From positions 248,001 to 312,000 of the forward strand of contig NZ_FRXO01000005.1 in the NCBI RefSeq assembly GCF_900148505.1: DNA of 64,000 nucleotides. The letters run 5' to 3'. The DNA comes from Pseudoxanthobacter soli DSM 19599 (GTDB taxonomy: Bacteria > Pseudomonadota > Alphaproteobacteria > Rhizobiales > Segnochrobactraceae). The first letter of the stretch is position 1; each line of letters starts with the position of its first letter. The notes under the pieces are model-generated. The model did no database searches and was not told the origin of the DNA. It saw only the letters and a list, made by a program, of their open reading frames with translations. A program made the translations under genes and the position numbers. Shown piece by piece: positions 18,936-29,104 of the stretch.

Positions 18936-20003
18936 CTATGCCGCGATGGCCTGCTTCCGCCCGCCCGGGCGGCGGGGTTTGAGCCTCAGGGCGGGCGCCT
19001 CGATGAAGTGCCAGGACAAAACTGCCAGCGCCAGCGCGCCGGCCAGCGACACCAGCGCGGCGACGTGAACGCCAAGGACGCCGTGGAAATGCGCCGCCAC
19101 CACCTGCTGCATCGGAAAGGCGTAGAGATAGAGCCCGTAGGAGAAGTCGCCCCACCGTGCGAAGCCGGCAAAGGATGTCCCCCGGGCGAAGGCCAGCACG
19201 GCATAGGCGAACAGGAAGGCGCGCGGCGCGAACGGCAGCGCGGTCGCGGGCATCACCACCAGCGCGCCGACGATCAGCACGGCGATGTCCGTCCGCAGCG
19301 GCAGCCGGTTCGGGCTCAGCGCCAGCACCGCGCCGCTCAGATAATAGAGCCCGAGCCCGGCGATCACCGTCATATCCGAGCCGGCTACGAACAGGCTGGT
19401 GCGCCCGCTCGCCTCGACCGCGATCAGGAAGCCCCACAGCACCGCGCCGCCGAGAAGATGCCACGGCAGCGCGCGCGCGAACACGCGGGGCAGTCCGAGG
19501 CGCACCGCCACCAGCACGGCGAGGCCGATCGCCGACGACATCACATACATCAGCACCTCGACCGGCAGGCTCCACAGCGAGCCGTTGACGGCGCCGGGGA
19601 ACGGATTGTCGGCGAACACGCCCGGCAGGGTGTGATGGATGCGGGGAAACAGCACGATGTTGCCGAGATAGCGCCACGTCTCGCCGGACGCGAAATAGGC
19701 ACCGAGCGGAACGGTGGTGACGAGCGGGCCGAGCACGAACACCGAGAACAGCAGCACGCCGGCGAGGCCGGGCAGGATGCGCAGGGCGCGGCGCCTTGCG
19801 AACCGGGCCGGCGAGGGGTCCGCCTGCCAGCTCAGCGTGATGAGATAGCCGCTGACGCAGAAGAAGATGTCGATGCCGAGCCCGTGCAGCGAGGTGCCGA
19901 GCAGGAACGGCACCGGCTCGCCCATCAGCACGAACATGTGGCCGTAGAGCACAGACAGGGCCGCGAGCACGCGCAGGAAATCGAAATTGTTGGCGCGCGT
20001 CAT
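18936..20003 (-). CDS. Acyltransferase family 3 (OafA/YrhL-type) membrane protein
   Basis: 355 residues with about ten hydrophobic helices. The N-terminus F-D-F-L-R-V-L-A-A-L-S-V-L-Y-G-H and G-I-D-I-F-F-C-V-S-G-Y-L are the acyltransferase-3 hallmarks; the His in the first helix and an Arg/Glu set form the active site in the family. Such proteins O-acylate surface polysaccharide, lipid or peptidoglycan sugars from the inner membrane. No glycosyltransferases lie nearby, so the acceptor is unknown. Confidence 0.88.
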   Translation of the reverse strand: MTRANNFDFLRVLAALSVLYGHMFVLMGEPVPFLLGTSLHGLGIDIFFCVSGYLITLSWQADPSPARFARRRALRILPGLAGVLLFSVFVLGPLVTTVPLGAYFASGETWRYLGNIVLFPRIHHTLPGVFADNPFPGAVNGSLWSLPVEVLMYVMSSAIGLAVLVAVRLGLPRVFARALPWHLLGGAVLWGFLIAVEASGRTSLFVAGSDMTVIAGLGLYYLSGAVLALSPNRLPLRTDIAVLIVGALVVMPATALPFAPRAFLFAYAVLAFARGTSFAGFARWGDFSYGLYLYAFPMQQVVAAHFHGVLGVHVAALVSLAGALALAVLSWHFIEAPALRLKPRRPGGRKQAIAA

Positions 20004-20206
20004 CGCAGAGCCCGGTTCACCCTTGTTGCCCGCGACCTTGTAGCCTTCCGGCCGCCGCCGTCAAACGTCCGCTCGGCGGTTCCCGCGCGAACGGCGGCGA
20101 ACGCCCCTGCCGCTCGACGCTCTGTCATGTTAGCAAAATGCGCCCGTCCGCTTTTCTCCCGTCCGCCATGCCTCGGTTGGTCTGGCGCGCCAATGCACGA
20201 GCCTTC

Positions 20207-21091
20207 ATGACGCCGTCGATGCCCGTTCCCGCCTCGTCCGTTCCCGCCCCGTCCGATGCCGGCCTGCCGGGCGCTGCCGCAGCGGCCGTCGTGCCGGCCT
20301 TCGTGCGCGCCCACGGCGGCGTCGGCCTCACGCTCACCGCCGCGCCGCGCGGCACCGAGGCGATGCGGGTGCGTGAGGCGGGCGGCTACCGCGTGCGCTT
20401 CCCCGCGGTGGAAGGGCGCCATTGCGAGGCCGTGCTGATCAACACCGGCGGCGGCATGACCGGCGGCGACACCATGCGCGTCGAGATCGAGGCGGGCGAG
20501 GGCGCGGACGCGGTGGTGACGACCCAGGCGGCGGAGAAGATCTATCGCTCGCAGGGTGCCGACACCCGCGTCGACGTTTCCATCCGGCTTGCGTCAGGCG
20601 CGAGTTTTGCATGGCTGCCGCAGGAAACCATTCTGTTCGACGGGTCGCGGCTTCGCCGCTCGCTCGAGATCGACCTTGCCGGGGATGCGCGCCTGCTGAT
20701 GGCGGAGAGCCTGTTTTTTGGTCGTGCGGCCATGGGGGAAAGTTTCGCGCGCGGCGCGTTCCGCGATCGCTGGCGGCTGCGCCGCGACGGCCGGCTGGTG
20801 CTGGCCGAGGGCGTGCGGATCGAGGACGACATCGCCGGCACGCTGGAGCGCGCGCCGCTCGGCGGCGGCGCGCGCGCCGTGGCCACGCTCGTCTGTGTGG
20901 CGCCGGACGCCGAATCCCGTCTGGACGAGGCCCGTGCCCATCTCGAAGGCGCCGTGAGCGAATGCGGGGCAAGCGCGTGGGACGGGCTTCTCGTGGTCCG
21001 GATGCTCTGCCGCGAGGCCGCCGCCCTCAGGGCCGATCTGGTGCGCTTCCTCGTTGCCTTCAGGGGAATGGCGATGCCGCGATCCTGGTAG
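20207..21091 (+). CDS. ureD: Urease accessory protein UreD
   Basis: 294 residues from this start. UreD is the scaffold that binds apo-urease and, with UreF and UreG, delivers nickel. The family core is seen in [21 protein letters not shown] and L-P-Q-E-T-I-L-F-D. The frame is open with ATGs at 20138 and 20168 too; 20207 (M-T-P-S-M-P) best fits family length. First gene of the urease cluster. Confidence 0.92.
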   Translation: MTPSMPVPASSVPAPSDAGLPGAAAAAVVPAFVRAHGGVGLTLTAAPRGTEAMRVREAGGYRVRFPAVEGRHCEAVLINTGGGMTGGDTMRVEIEAGEGADAVVTTQAAEKIYRSQGADTRVDVSIRLASGASFAWLPQETILFDGSRLRRSLEIDLAGDARLLMAESLFFGRAAMGESFARGAFRDRWRLRRDGRLVLAEGVRIEDDIAGTLERAPLGGGARAVATLVCVAPDAESRLDEARAHLEGAVSECGASAWDGLLVVRMLCREAAALRADLVRFLVAFRGMAMPRSW

Positions 21092-21207
21092 CGCCGGCAG
21101 GCCGCCCGCCCCACGGTTGCGGCATGCCCGGAGGCAGACCCGGAATTCCTTAGCCTGCTTCGTATCCCTTATCTCGCTTCGAAAGACCAAGGCTTGGAGA
21201 CTGTGCG

Positions 21208-21828
21208 ATGAACCTGACACCCCGGGAAAAGGACAAGCTGCTCGTCGCCATGGCGGCGATGGTGGCCCGTCGCCGGCTGGAGCGCGGCGTGAAGCTCAAC
21301 CATCCGGAAACGGTCGCGCTCATCACCGACTTCGTCGTGGAGGGCGCGCGCGACGGCCGCACCGTGGCCGACCTGATGGAAGCCGGCGCCCACGTCGTGA
21401 CCGCCGACCAGGTGATGGACGGCGTCGCCGAGATGATCCACGACGTGCAGGTCGAGGCGACGTTCCCGGACGGCACCAAGCTCGTGACCGTCCACAACCC
21501 GGTCCGCGGCGCGCTCGGCCGGCTCGATCCCGGCGCGGTGGAGACGGCCGAGGGCGAGATCGTGCTCAACGTGGGCCGGGCGACGGTCACGCTCACCGTC
21601 TCCAACACCGGCGACCGGCCGATCCAGGTCGGCTCGCACTACCATTTCTACGAGACCAACGCCGCGCTTTCCTTCGACCGCGAGGCCGCCCGCGGCATGC
21701 GCCTCGACATTCCCTCGGGAACCGCCGTGCGCTTCGAGCCGGGCCAGACGCGCGAGGTCAACCTCGTGGCGCTTGCCGGCGAACGCACCGTCTACGGCTT
21801 CCGCCAGGCGGTGATGGGCAAGCTCTGA
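21208..21828 (+). CDS. ureA: Urease gamma-beta fusion subunit
   Basis: 206 residues joining two normally separate subunits. Residues 1-100 are UreA/gamma ([21 protein letters not shown]) and residues about 105-206 are UreB/beta ([19 protein letters not shown]). No stop or start separates them, and both halves are intact. Gamma-beta fusions occur in Helicobacter and some other bacteria; together with UreC it forms the trimeric core. The gap to ureC is 62 bp. Confidence 0.95.
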   Translation: MNLTPREKDKLLVAMAAMVARRRLERGVKLNHPETVALITDFVVEGARDGRTVADLMEAGAHVVTADQVMDGVAEMIHDVQVEATFPDGTKLVTVHNPVRGALGRLDPGAVETAEGEIVLNVGRATVTLTVSNTGDRPIQVGSHYHFYETNAALSFDREAARGMRLDIPSGTAVRFEPGQTREVNLVALAGERTVYGFRQAVMGKL

Positions 21829-21848
21829 GGCTCCGGCAGGAACCGAAC

Positions 21849-21890
21849 GACGAGAAAGTCGAAGGACGAGAGAGTCGAAGGACGAGAGAC
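21849..21890 (+). repeat. 16-bp tandem repeat abutting the ureC start
   Basis: Copies GACGAGAAAGTCGAAG, GACGAGAGAGTCGAAG and a 10-bp partial GACGAGAGAC end at the base before ureC ATG. Each unit has a purine-rich AAGGACGAGAG that could act as a weak Shine-Dalgarno, so copy number might tune ureC translation. Confidence 0.7.
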
Positions 21891-23600
<1,710 letters not shown>

Positions 23601-23650
23601 GCCGCGCCGCGCGGGTTCGAATTCAACAGAAGAAAGCGGCCGGAGCGCAA

Positions 23651-23765
23651 GAGCATATCCCGTTCAGATCGAAGCGATCTGAACGACAAGGATATGCTCA
23701 AGCTTTCGAATCTGGAGCGATTTCTCGTCGATCTGATGATTCCATCAGATCGGAAAGCGCTCTAG
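23651..23765. repeat. Palindromic intergenic repeat, copy 2 (longer form)
   Basis: Positions 23651-23699 match copy 1 at 6563-6611 in about 45 of 49 bases, with the outer arms GAGCATATCC/GGATATGCTC fully paired. A second stem follows at 23730-23751 (GATCTGATG-ATTC-CATCAGATC), and the element ends in AAAGCGCTCTAG. It fills the ureC-ureE gap, so it must be transcribed with the cluster if that is one operon. Confidence 0.8.
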
Positions 23766-23792
23766 CCCCGGCCCGATGCGAAAGCGAACGTC

Positions 23793-24671
23793 ATGTTGCG
23801 TGCCACTGCCATCCTCCGCCACGGCGAGGTCGACCGCGAAAAGATCGTCGACCGCGTCACCCTCGACCATGCCGGCCGGCACCGGCGTCGCGTCGTTCTC
23901 GGCGCCGAGGGCGGGCTCTCCTTCCTGCTCGATCTCGGCAAGGCCGTCGTGCTCCACGACGGCGATGCGCTGGTGCTGGATGACGGCCGCCTCGTCGAGG
24001 TGAAGGCCGCGGCCGAGCGGCTCCTCGCGGTCAAGGCGGCCGATCCGCTCGCGCTCGCCCGCGTCGCCTGGCACATCGGCAACCGCCATACCCCGGCCGA
24101 GATCACCGAAACCGCGATCTTCATCGAGGACGACCACGTTCTCGCCGACATGGTGCGCGGCCTCGGCTGTGCCGTGGAGCCGGTGGTGCGCCCCTTCCGC
24201 CCCGAGCGCGGCGCCTACGACCATGGCGGCGGCCACCACCACCACGACCGCTTCGCCGAGGACGAATCGGCCCATGCCGACGGTCATGACCACGATCACG
24301 GTCACCACCATCACGACGACGACCACGGCCACGCCCATGGCCACGGGCATCATGACGACGACCATGATCACGGTGGGCACAGCCACAACCATAGTCATGG
24401 CCATTCCCATTCCCAATCCCATGCCCACGCCCACGCCCACGCTCATGCGGAGGCCGGGGGCAAACCGGTCCCGGCGGACAGGCCCCACGCGCACCAGCAT
24501 GTGCACGTCCACACCCACGTCGAAGCGGACGGGACGGTGACGACCCACGCTCACGGCCACGCCCATGCGCATTCCCACGACACCGACGGGCCGCACCATC
24601 ACGACCGGCTGCACCCCGACGACGCGCCGCACCGGCATCACCACCCGCGCGCCGAGGATGGCGCGTCGTGA
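23793..24671 (+). CDS. ureE: Urease nickel chaperone UreE with extreme His-rich tail
   Basis: 292 residues, about twice the family norm. Residues 1-140 are standard UreE: peptide-binding domain, then the metal-binding domain with G-N-R-H (96-99). Residues 143-292 are almost wholly His, Asp, Gly, Ala and Ser, with about 50 His in H-x-H, H-D-H and HHHH runs. UreE dimers pass nickel to UreG; His tails bind extra nickel. The tail reads cleanly to the stop 8 bp before ureF, so it is not a frameshift. The ribosome-binding site is weak. Confidence 0.95.
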   Translation: MLRATAILRHGEVDREKIVDRVTLDHAGRHRRRVVLGAEGGLSFLLDLGKAVVLHDGDALVLDDGRLVEVKAAAERLLAVKAADPLALARVAWHIGNRHTPAEITETAIFIEDDHVLADMVRGLGCAVEPVVRPFRPERGAYDHGGGHHHHDRFAEDESAHADGHDHDHGHHHHDDDHGHAHGHGHHDDDHDHGGHSHNHSHGHSHSQSHAHAHAHAHAEAGGKPVPADRPHAHQHVHVHTHVEADGTVTTHAHGHAHAHSHDTDGPHHHDRLHPDDAPHRHHHPRAEDGAS

Positions 24672-24678
24672 GCGCGCA

Positions 24679-25392
24679 ATGACCATGCAAACGCGCGCAA
24701 TGAGCGCTCATCTACCGATGATGGTGTGGATGTCGCCCGCCTTTCCGGTGGGCGGATTCGCCTATTCCCACGGGCTCGAATGGGCCGCGGAAGCCGGCGA
24801 CCTGAAGGGCGCCGACGACCTCAGGGAATGGCTCGGCGACCTCCTGTTCCACGGCGGTCCGCGCAACGACGCCATCCTGTTCCGCGCTGCCTTCCTCGCC
24901 AGCGGGAGCGGGGACAACGATGGGCTGCGCGAGGCCGCGGAACTCGCGCTCGCCTTCGCCGGCAGCCGGGAACGGCGGCTCGAAACCGTCACCCAGGGCA
25001 ACGCCTTCGTCATCGCCGCCACCTCGTCCTGGCCCTGCGCGGCGCTCGACCGCCTGAAAGCGGCCTGGGATGGGGATATCGCCTATCCCGTCGCCGTCGC
25101 GGTGACCGCCGCCGGCCACGGTCTCGCTCTCCATCCGGCGCTCGAAGGCTTCCTCGTCGGCGTCGTCGGCAATCTGGTCTCGGCGGCCGTCCGCCTCGGC
25201 GTCGTCGGTCAGACCGGCGGCCAGCAGGCGGTGGCCGCGTTGGTGCCTGCCGTTGAAAGGCTCGCCGCCCTGGTCTGCGGCATGGACGGCGCAGCGGTCC
25301 TCACCCTCGACGATCTCGGCGGCGCGGCGTTCCGCAGCGACATCTCCGCCCTTCGACACGAAACCCAGTATACGAGGCTGTTCCGATCATGA
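24679..25392 (+). CDS. ureF: Urease accessory protein UreF
   Basis: 237 residues. UreF bridges UreD and UreG and acts in GTPase-coupled nickel insertion. [17 protein letters not shown] and the C-terminal [13 protein letters not shown] are diagnostic. In-frame ATGs at 24679, 24685 and 24700 are all possible; a longer frame upstream overlaps ureE and encodes Thr/Arg junk. The stop overlaps ureG (ATGA), implying coupled translation. Confidence 0.94.
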   Translation: MTMQTRAMSAHLPMMVWMSPAFPVGGFAYSHGLEWAAEAGDLKGADDLREWLGDLLFHGGPRNDAILFRAAFLASGSGDNDGLREAAELALAFAGSRERRLETVTQGNAFVIAATSSWPCAALDRLKAAWDGDIAYPVAVAVTAAGHGLALHPALEGFLVGVVGNLVSAAVRLGVVGQTGGQQAVAALVPAVERLAALVCGMDGAAVLTLDDLGGAAFRSDISALRHETQYTRLFRS

Positions 25393-26009
25393 GCACATCC
25401 CCCAATGGCCCCCTGCGCGTCGGCATCGGCGGGCCGGTCGGCTCGGGCAAGACCGCGTTGATGGAGGCGCTGTGCAAGCGGCTCGCGGGCGACTACGCCG
25501 TCGTCGCCATCACCAACGACATCTACACCAAGGAAGACGCGGAGATCCTGACGCGCGTCGGCGCGCTGCCGCCCGAGCGCATCATGGGCGTGGAGACCGG
25601 TGGGTGCCCGCACACCGCCATCCGCGAGGACTGCTCGCTCAATCTCGCCGCCGTCGCCGACATGAACCGCCGCTTTCCGGGGCTCGATCTCGTGCTGATC
25701 GAATCGGGCGGCGACAATCTCGCAGCGACGTTCTCGCCGGAACTCGCCGACATCACGATCTATGTGATCGATGTTTCCGGTGGCGAGAAGATCCCGCGCA
25801 AGGGCGGGCCCGGCATCATCCGGTCCGATCTTCTGGTGATCAACAAGATCGATCTCGCGCCCTATGTCGGCGCCAGCCTCGAGGTGATGGAGCGCGACAC
25901 GCAGCGCATGCGTGGTGAGCGGCCCTATGTGTTCACCAACATTCGCGGCGGAACCGGCGTCGACGTGGTCGCCGACTTCATCCTGAGAGCCGGTGGCCTG
26001 AAGGCTTGA
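25389..26009 (+). CDS. ureG: Urease accessory GTPase UreG
   Basis: 206-residue SIMIBI-class GTPase that carries nickel for insertion into urease. P-loop G-P-V-G-S-G-K-T (15-22), the nickel-binding C-P-H (73-75) in [15 protein letters not shown], and the N-K-I-D guanine motif are all intact. It is the last gene of the cluster, with an ATGA overlap to ureF; two stem-loops follow. Confidence 0.96.
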   Translation: MSTSPNGPLRVGIGGPVGSGKTALMEALCKRLAGDYAVVAITNDIYTKEDAEILTRVGALPPERIMGVETGGCPHTAIREDCSLNLAAVADMNRRFPGLDLVLIESGGDNLAATFSPELADITIYVIDVSGGEKIPRKGGPGIIRSDLLVINKIDLAPYVGASLEVMERDTQRMRGERPYVFTNIRGGTGVDVVADFILRAGGLKA

Positions 26010-26026
26010 TTGCAGGGCTCTGAACG

Positions 26027-26060
26027 GGTTGCGCCCGGCGGCTGCCGATCGGGCGCAACC
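26027..26060. repeat. Perfect 11-bp inverted repeat after ureG
   Basis: GGTTGCGCCCG (26027-26037) and CGGGCGCAACC (26050-26060) around a 12-nt loop, 17 nt past the ureG stop. It could help end the urease transcript, but no T-run follows. Confidence 0.65.
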
Positions 26061-26088
26061 GGCCGCATCGAAGGGAAGCGGCCATTGG

Positions 26089-26140
26089 CCGTGTGACGAG
26101 AGCGGAGGCCCGTCGTCAGGGCCTTCTGCGGGTCACACGG
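26089..26140. repeat. Two-stage stem-loop downstream of ureG
   Basis: Outer arms CCGTGTGAC/GTCACACGG and inner arms AGGCCC/GGGCCT around a 7-nt loop make one long interrupted hairpin. With 26027-26060 it forms a tandem pair of stems between the convergent ureG and the hypothetical gene. Confidence 0.6.
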
Positions 26141-26188
26141 ACGTCGGTACTGGTCGGGTGTTCGCGATATTTGGCCGGGCCGTGCGGC

Positions 26189-27196
26189 TCAGGTCATCGT
26201 CGCCGCGGTCAGGCTGTTGGGCGAGGTTCCGTAATAGCGCAGCGTGCCGTTGCCGTAGTGCGCATACATCAGGTCGCCGGTCAGCTTGTTCAGAACGCTG
26301 AAGTGGCCAGACGAATATCGTCCGCCGTCGCCCATGACGATAAGGTTGCCGCTGAACTCGTAATAGTTCTCGATGTTGCGGTTGATCTTCACCATGGTGG
26401 AGGTGTCGTCCGAAATCTGATCCCGCCGCCGCGCGATTTCCTCGCGCAGATAGTTCGCCATCTTGCGGATGGCGGACGGCATGTTCTCTTCCGTATCGGA
26501 CGCGAACCTGGATGGCATCCGGGCCGCTTCCTCGATGGCCGCGACGACGGCTGCGAGGCCGATATCCTCCGCGCCGGTCGTCGCGACGTCGCTGACGGAC
26601 GGCGGCGGCAGCGCCGGCAACTGCCAGCCGAACACGGCGACGGCGTCACCACTCGGCTCCGGTGTGTCGCCGCTGTCCTCAAGCCAGGGATAGGGGGAGG
26701 GGCCGTCTTCGCCGATGGCCAGCCCCCCGTTGCCGTCCGTTCCGGCTGCGCCCGCAGCTGCCGTGTCCCGAACGGAGGCATCGGCGCGGTCGCCGACGGC
26801 AAAACCGTCCGGTCCATGGGTGGAGGGCAGGGCTGAAGGCTGGGCGGCAGGCTGGCGCAGCTGCTGGATATCGGCGGCGTTGCCGGCATGATCTGCCGTC
26901 GCCACGCCGCTTCCGGCGTCGGCGGATGAGGAGGTGTTCAGAACGGCATTGCTGATCGCAGTGGTGACCTGCGACGAGATGGGCGAAAGCCGCGTCGAAA
27001 TCTCCGTATTCTTCACGGCGGCGTCCGCGGTCGTCTCGGAACTGCCTTCGACGGTGGGCGTATAGAGGGCCGTGGACGTCGCCGAGGTCACCGAAACCGG
27101 CGCGGCGACGGCCAGGTCACGCGCCGCGACCGCGGCCTGGGTCCACGGCGGAGCGGGCTGGTTCGGCTGGGATGTCACCGACTGGATAGCCGTCAT
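26189..27196 (-). CDS. Hypothetical protein, largely disordered
   Basis: 335 residues, no family recognised. Residues 1-200 are Ala/Ser/Thr/Pro-rich and low complexity, with no signal peptide or membrane helix. The last 130 residues look folded: a charged helix (I-R-K-M-A-N-Y-L-R-E-E-I-A-R-R-R-D-Q), then a beta-rich Gly/Tyr end (G-N-L-I-V-M-G-D-G-G-R-Y and Y-G-N-G-T-L-R-Y-Y-G). The ATG at 27196 is chosen; a GTG seven codons upstream has no better ribosome-binding site. Convergent with ureG, flanked by a 675-bp gene-free stretch. Confidence 0.6.
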   Translation of the reverse strand: MTAIQSVTSQPNQPAPPWTQAAVAARDLAVAAPVSVTSATSTALYTPTVEGSSETTADAAVKNTEISTRLSPISSQVTTAISNAVLNTSSSADAGSGVATADHAGNAADIQQLRQPAAQPSALPSTHGPDGFAVGDRADASVRDTAAAGAAGTDGNGGLAIGEDGPSPYPWLEDSGDTPEPSGDAVAVFGWQLPALPPPSVSDVATTGAEDIGLAAVVAAIEEAARMPSRFASDTEENMPSAIRKMANYLREEIARRRDQISDDTSTMVKINRNIENYYEFSGNLIVMGDGGRYSSGHFSVLNKLTGDLMYAHYGNGTLRYYGTSPNSLTAATMT

Positions 27197-27871
27197 GATG
27201 ATCGCCGTCCCGAACACTGACGGCCGGGCGGGGAGGACCCGGGCATCAGAACGCGTGCCGCTCGACCGCTATCATGGCGACGGGCGACGATGAGCAGCGA
27301 CTATCATGGTCGCCGTGAAATCGGGTCCACGCTGCCGGGCAACGTCCGGCACAATCAGCTATGTAAAGTATGCTTCCAAGTTGCACGGCGAAGCTTGCGC
27401 GAAGCTTGCTTTCGCCGCGGCGCCGCGGCGTAAAAGATGTGCAAAACCAATGCGTCGAGCGCATCCAGCGTCGTGGGCACGGTCTCTCCCGATCGAAATG
27501 GCGGCCGCAACGGCACGGCGGGGCCACAGGCGAGAACGGGTGGCCGTGGTCCCGCTCAGACAAGCTAATGTTTCTACTTGTCTTTCGGCGTTAGCGCGAA
27601 AAGAGGTTGGGCGAAACGCGATTGCGGGGACACTCGATCCGAGGTCAAGAGCCTTTTGAAGCTCATTGTAAATGCGTGACGGATTTAAGACGGGTGAAAA
27701 AGCACGCGAGTCTCGTGAGCACAACCAGGGCTTGATCCTGTTGCGTTCGGACTGGTCCGGCGGGGAGACGATGAGCCAAATGGCTGCGATCGCGCAATTT
27801 CCCCGTCGACGGGTCTGCGCTGACGGGAAACTGAGGTCGGGAAAACGGCTACCCGCGCGTTGACGGGTCGA
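27197..27871. other. Gene-free stretch of lower GC
   Basis: 675 bp with no credible gene. It is less GC-rich than its neighbours and holds a local direct repeat CGAAGCTTGCG/CGAAGCTTGCT (about 27389-27410) and the GC block CCGCGGCGCCGCGGCG just after. Short frames here have random-looking composition. It may be a decayed insertion, but no transposase remnant is recognisable. Confidence 0.45.
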
Positions 27872-28828
27872 TCAGGCCGGCATCGCCGCGAGCGGGATGA
27901 TGGCGCCGCGGTGACGGATCACGGTGGCAGCCAGCGAATGGCCGGCGAGCGCGGCGTCTTCCACGCCGGCGCCGAGGGCGCGGGCGGCGAGATAGCCGGC
28001 GTTGAAGCTGTCGCCGGCCGCGGTGGTGTCGACGGCCTTGGCGGGCGGCGGCACGGCGAGCGGCGCGGTGGATGTGCCGCCGGCCACGATCAGGGGGCCG
28101 TTCGGGCCGCGCTTCAGGATGCACTCGCGATGGCCGTAGCCCTTCAGGCGGGCGATGACGGTATCCTCGTCCGCCTCGTCGAACAGCGCCATCTCGTCGT
28201 CGACCGACGGGAACGCGACCGTCGCGACCCGCCAAAGCCGCTCGACGGTCTCCTGCGCCTCTGTCTTCGAGGCCCAGAGCCGCGGGCGATAATTGGAATC
28301 GAACGCCACCGTGCCGCCATTGGCGCGATGCCGCTCGAGAAGCGCGATCAGCCGCTCGCGTCCGGCCGCCGGCAGGATCGCGACGGAGATCGCCGAGAGA
28401 TAGAGCACGTCGTGGCCGAGGAGGGCGGCTTCGAAACCGGCGTCCGGGGCGTCGAACAGCGTGCGAGCCGCCGCCTCTCCGCGCCAGTAGGTGAAGGAGC
28501 GCTCGCCATCCGCAGCCGTGGTGATGGCGTAGAGGCCGGCGATGCGGTCCGGATGGCGGCGCACCAGGGCCGTGCCGACACCTTCCGCTTCCCATGCCGA
28601 CACCATGCGGTCGGAGAACGGATCGCGGCCGACCGCCGTGACATAATCGACGGCCACGCCCTGCTTCGCCACGAGGCGGGCGAGATAGATCGCGGTGTTG
28701 AGAGTGTCCCCGCCGAAACCCAGCGCCGTCGTGCCGTCCGGTGCAACGCCGAGTTCCACCATGCATTCGCCGATCGAGGCGATGGAGGAAAAGCGGAGGG
28801 CGCGCGAGGAAACGGCTTCGGAAACCAT
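27872..28828 (-). CDS. kdgK: PfkB-family sugar kinase, probable 2-keto-3-deoxygluconate kinase
   Basis: 318-residue ribokinase-fold enzyme. The opening S-I-G-E-C-M-V-E-L and G-G-D-T-L-N-T-A-I-Y-L-A-R are typical of KdgK. The C-terminal D-T-T-A-A-G-D-S-F-N-A-G-Y carries the catalytic Asp and anion hole. It would phosphorylate KDG to KDPG for the Entner-Doudoroff aldolase, consuming the product of the altronate dehydratase at 17072-18613. The frame is open 157 codons upstream, but ATG 28828 matches the family start. The ribosome-binding site is weak. Confidence 0.88.
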   Translation of the reverse strand: MVSEAVSSRALRFSSIASIGECMVELGVAPDGTTALGFGGDTLNTAIYLARLVAKQGVAVDYVTAVGRDPFSDRMVSAWEAEGVGTALVRRHPDRIAGLYAITTAADGERSFTYWRGEAAARTLFDAPDAGFEAALLGHDVLYLSAISVAILPAAGRERLIALLERHRANGGTVAFDSNYRPRLWASKTEAQETVERLWRVATVAFPSVDDEMALFDEADEDTVIARLKGYGHRECILKRGPNGPLIVAGGTSTAPLAVPPPAKAVDTTAAGDSFNAGYLAARALGAGVEDAALAGHSLAATVIRHRGAIIPLAAMPA

Positions 28829-29104
28829 GGGGCGGAACTCGAAACTGCGGGTGGGGAGGGCGCCGGCCGTGCAGAATGGCCATCGCGCTTTCGGGGGTTC
28901 ACCCTTAGTCCAACAGGGCGAAGAGGGGGAAGCGATTTTCGGGCGGGACGCGATTTTCGGCGGACGGCGCTTTCGGTCTCCGCTTCGTTTCCCGTCAGCG
29001 CGGTGCGATCCGCTGCGGAGCCAGGCGCGTAACATCGGCGGTGCCCGTGCGCGAAGCCGCGACGGCGGACGACGGCACGGGCGGAAGATGCCTCGGGAGG
29101 AATG

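Noticed and set aside
24565-24678. Upstream extension of ureF overlapping ureE
   Set aside because: Its Thr/Arg-rich translation is the shifted reading of the UreE His codons.
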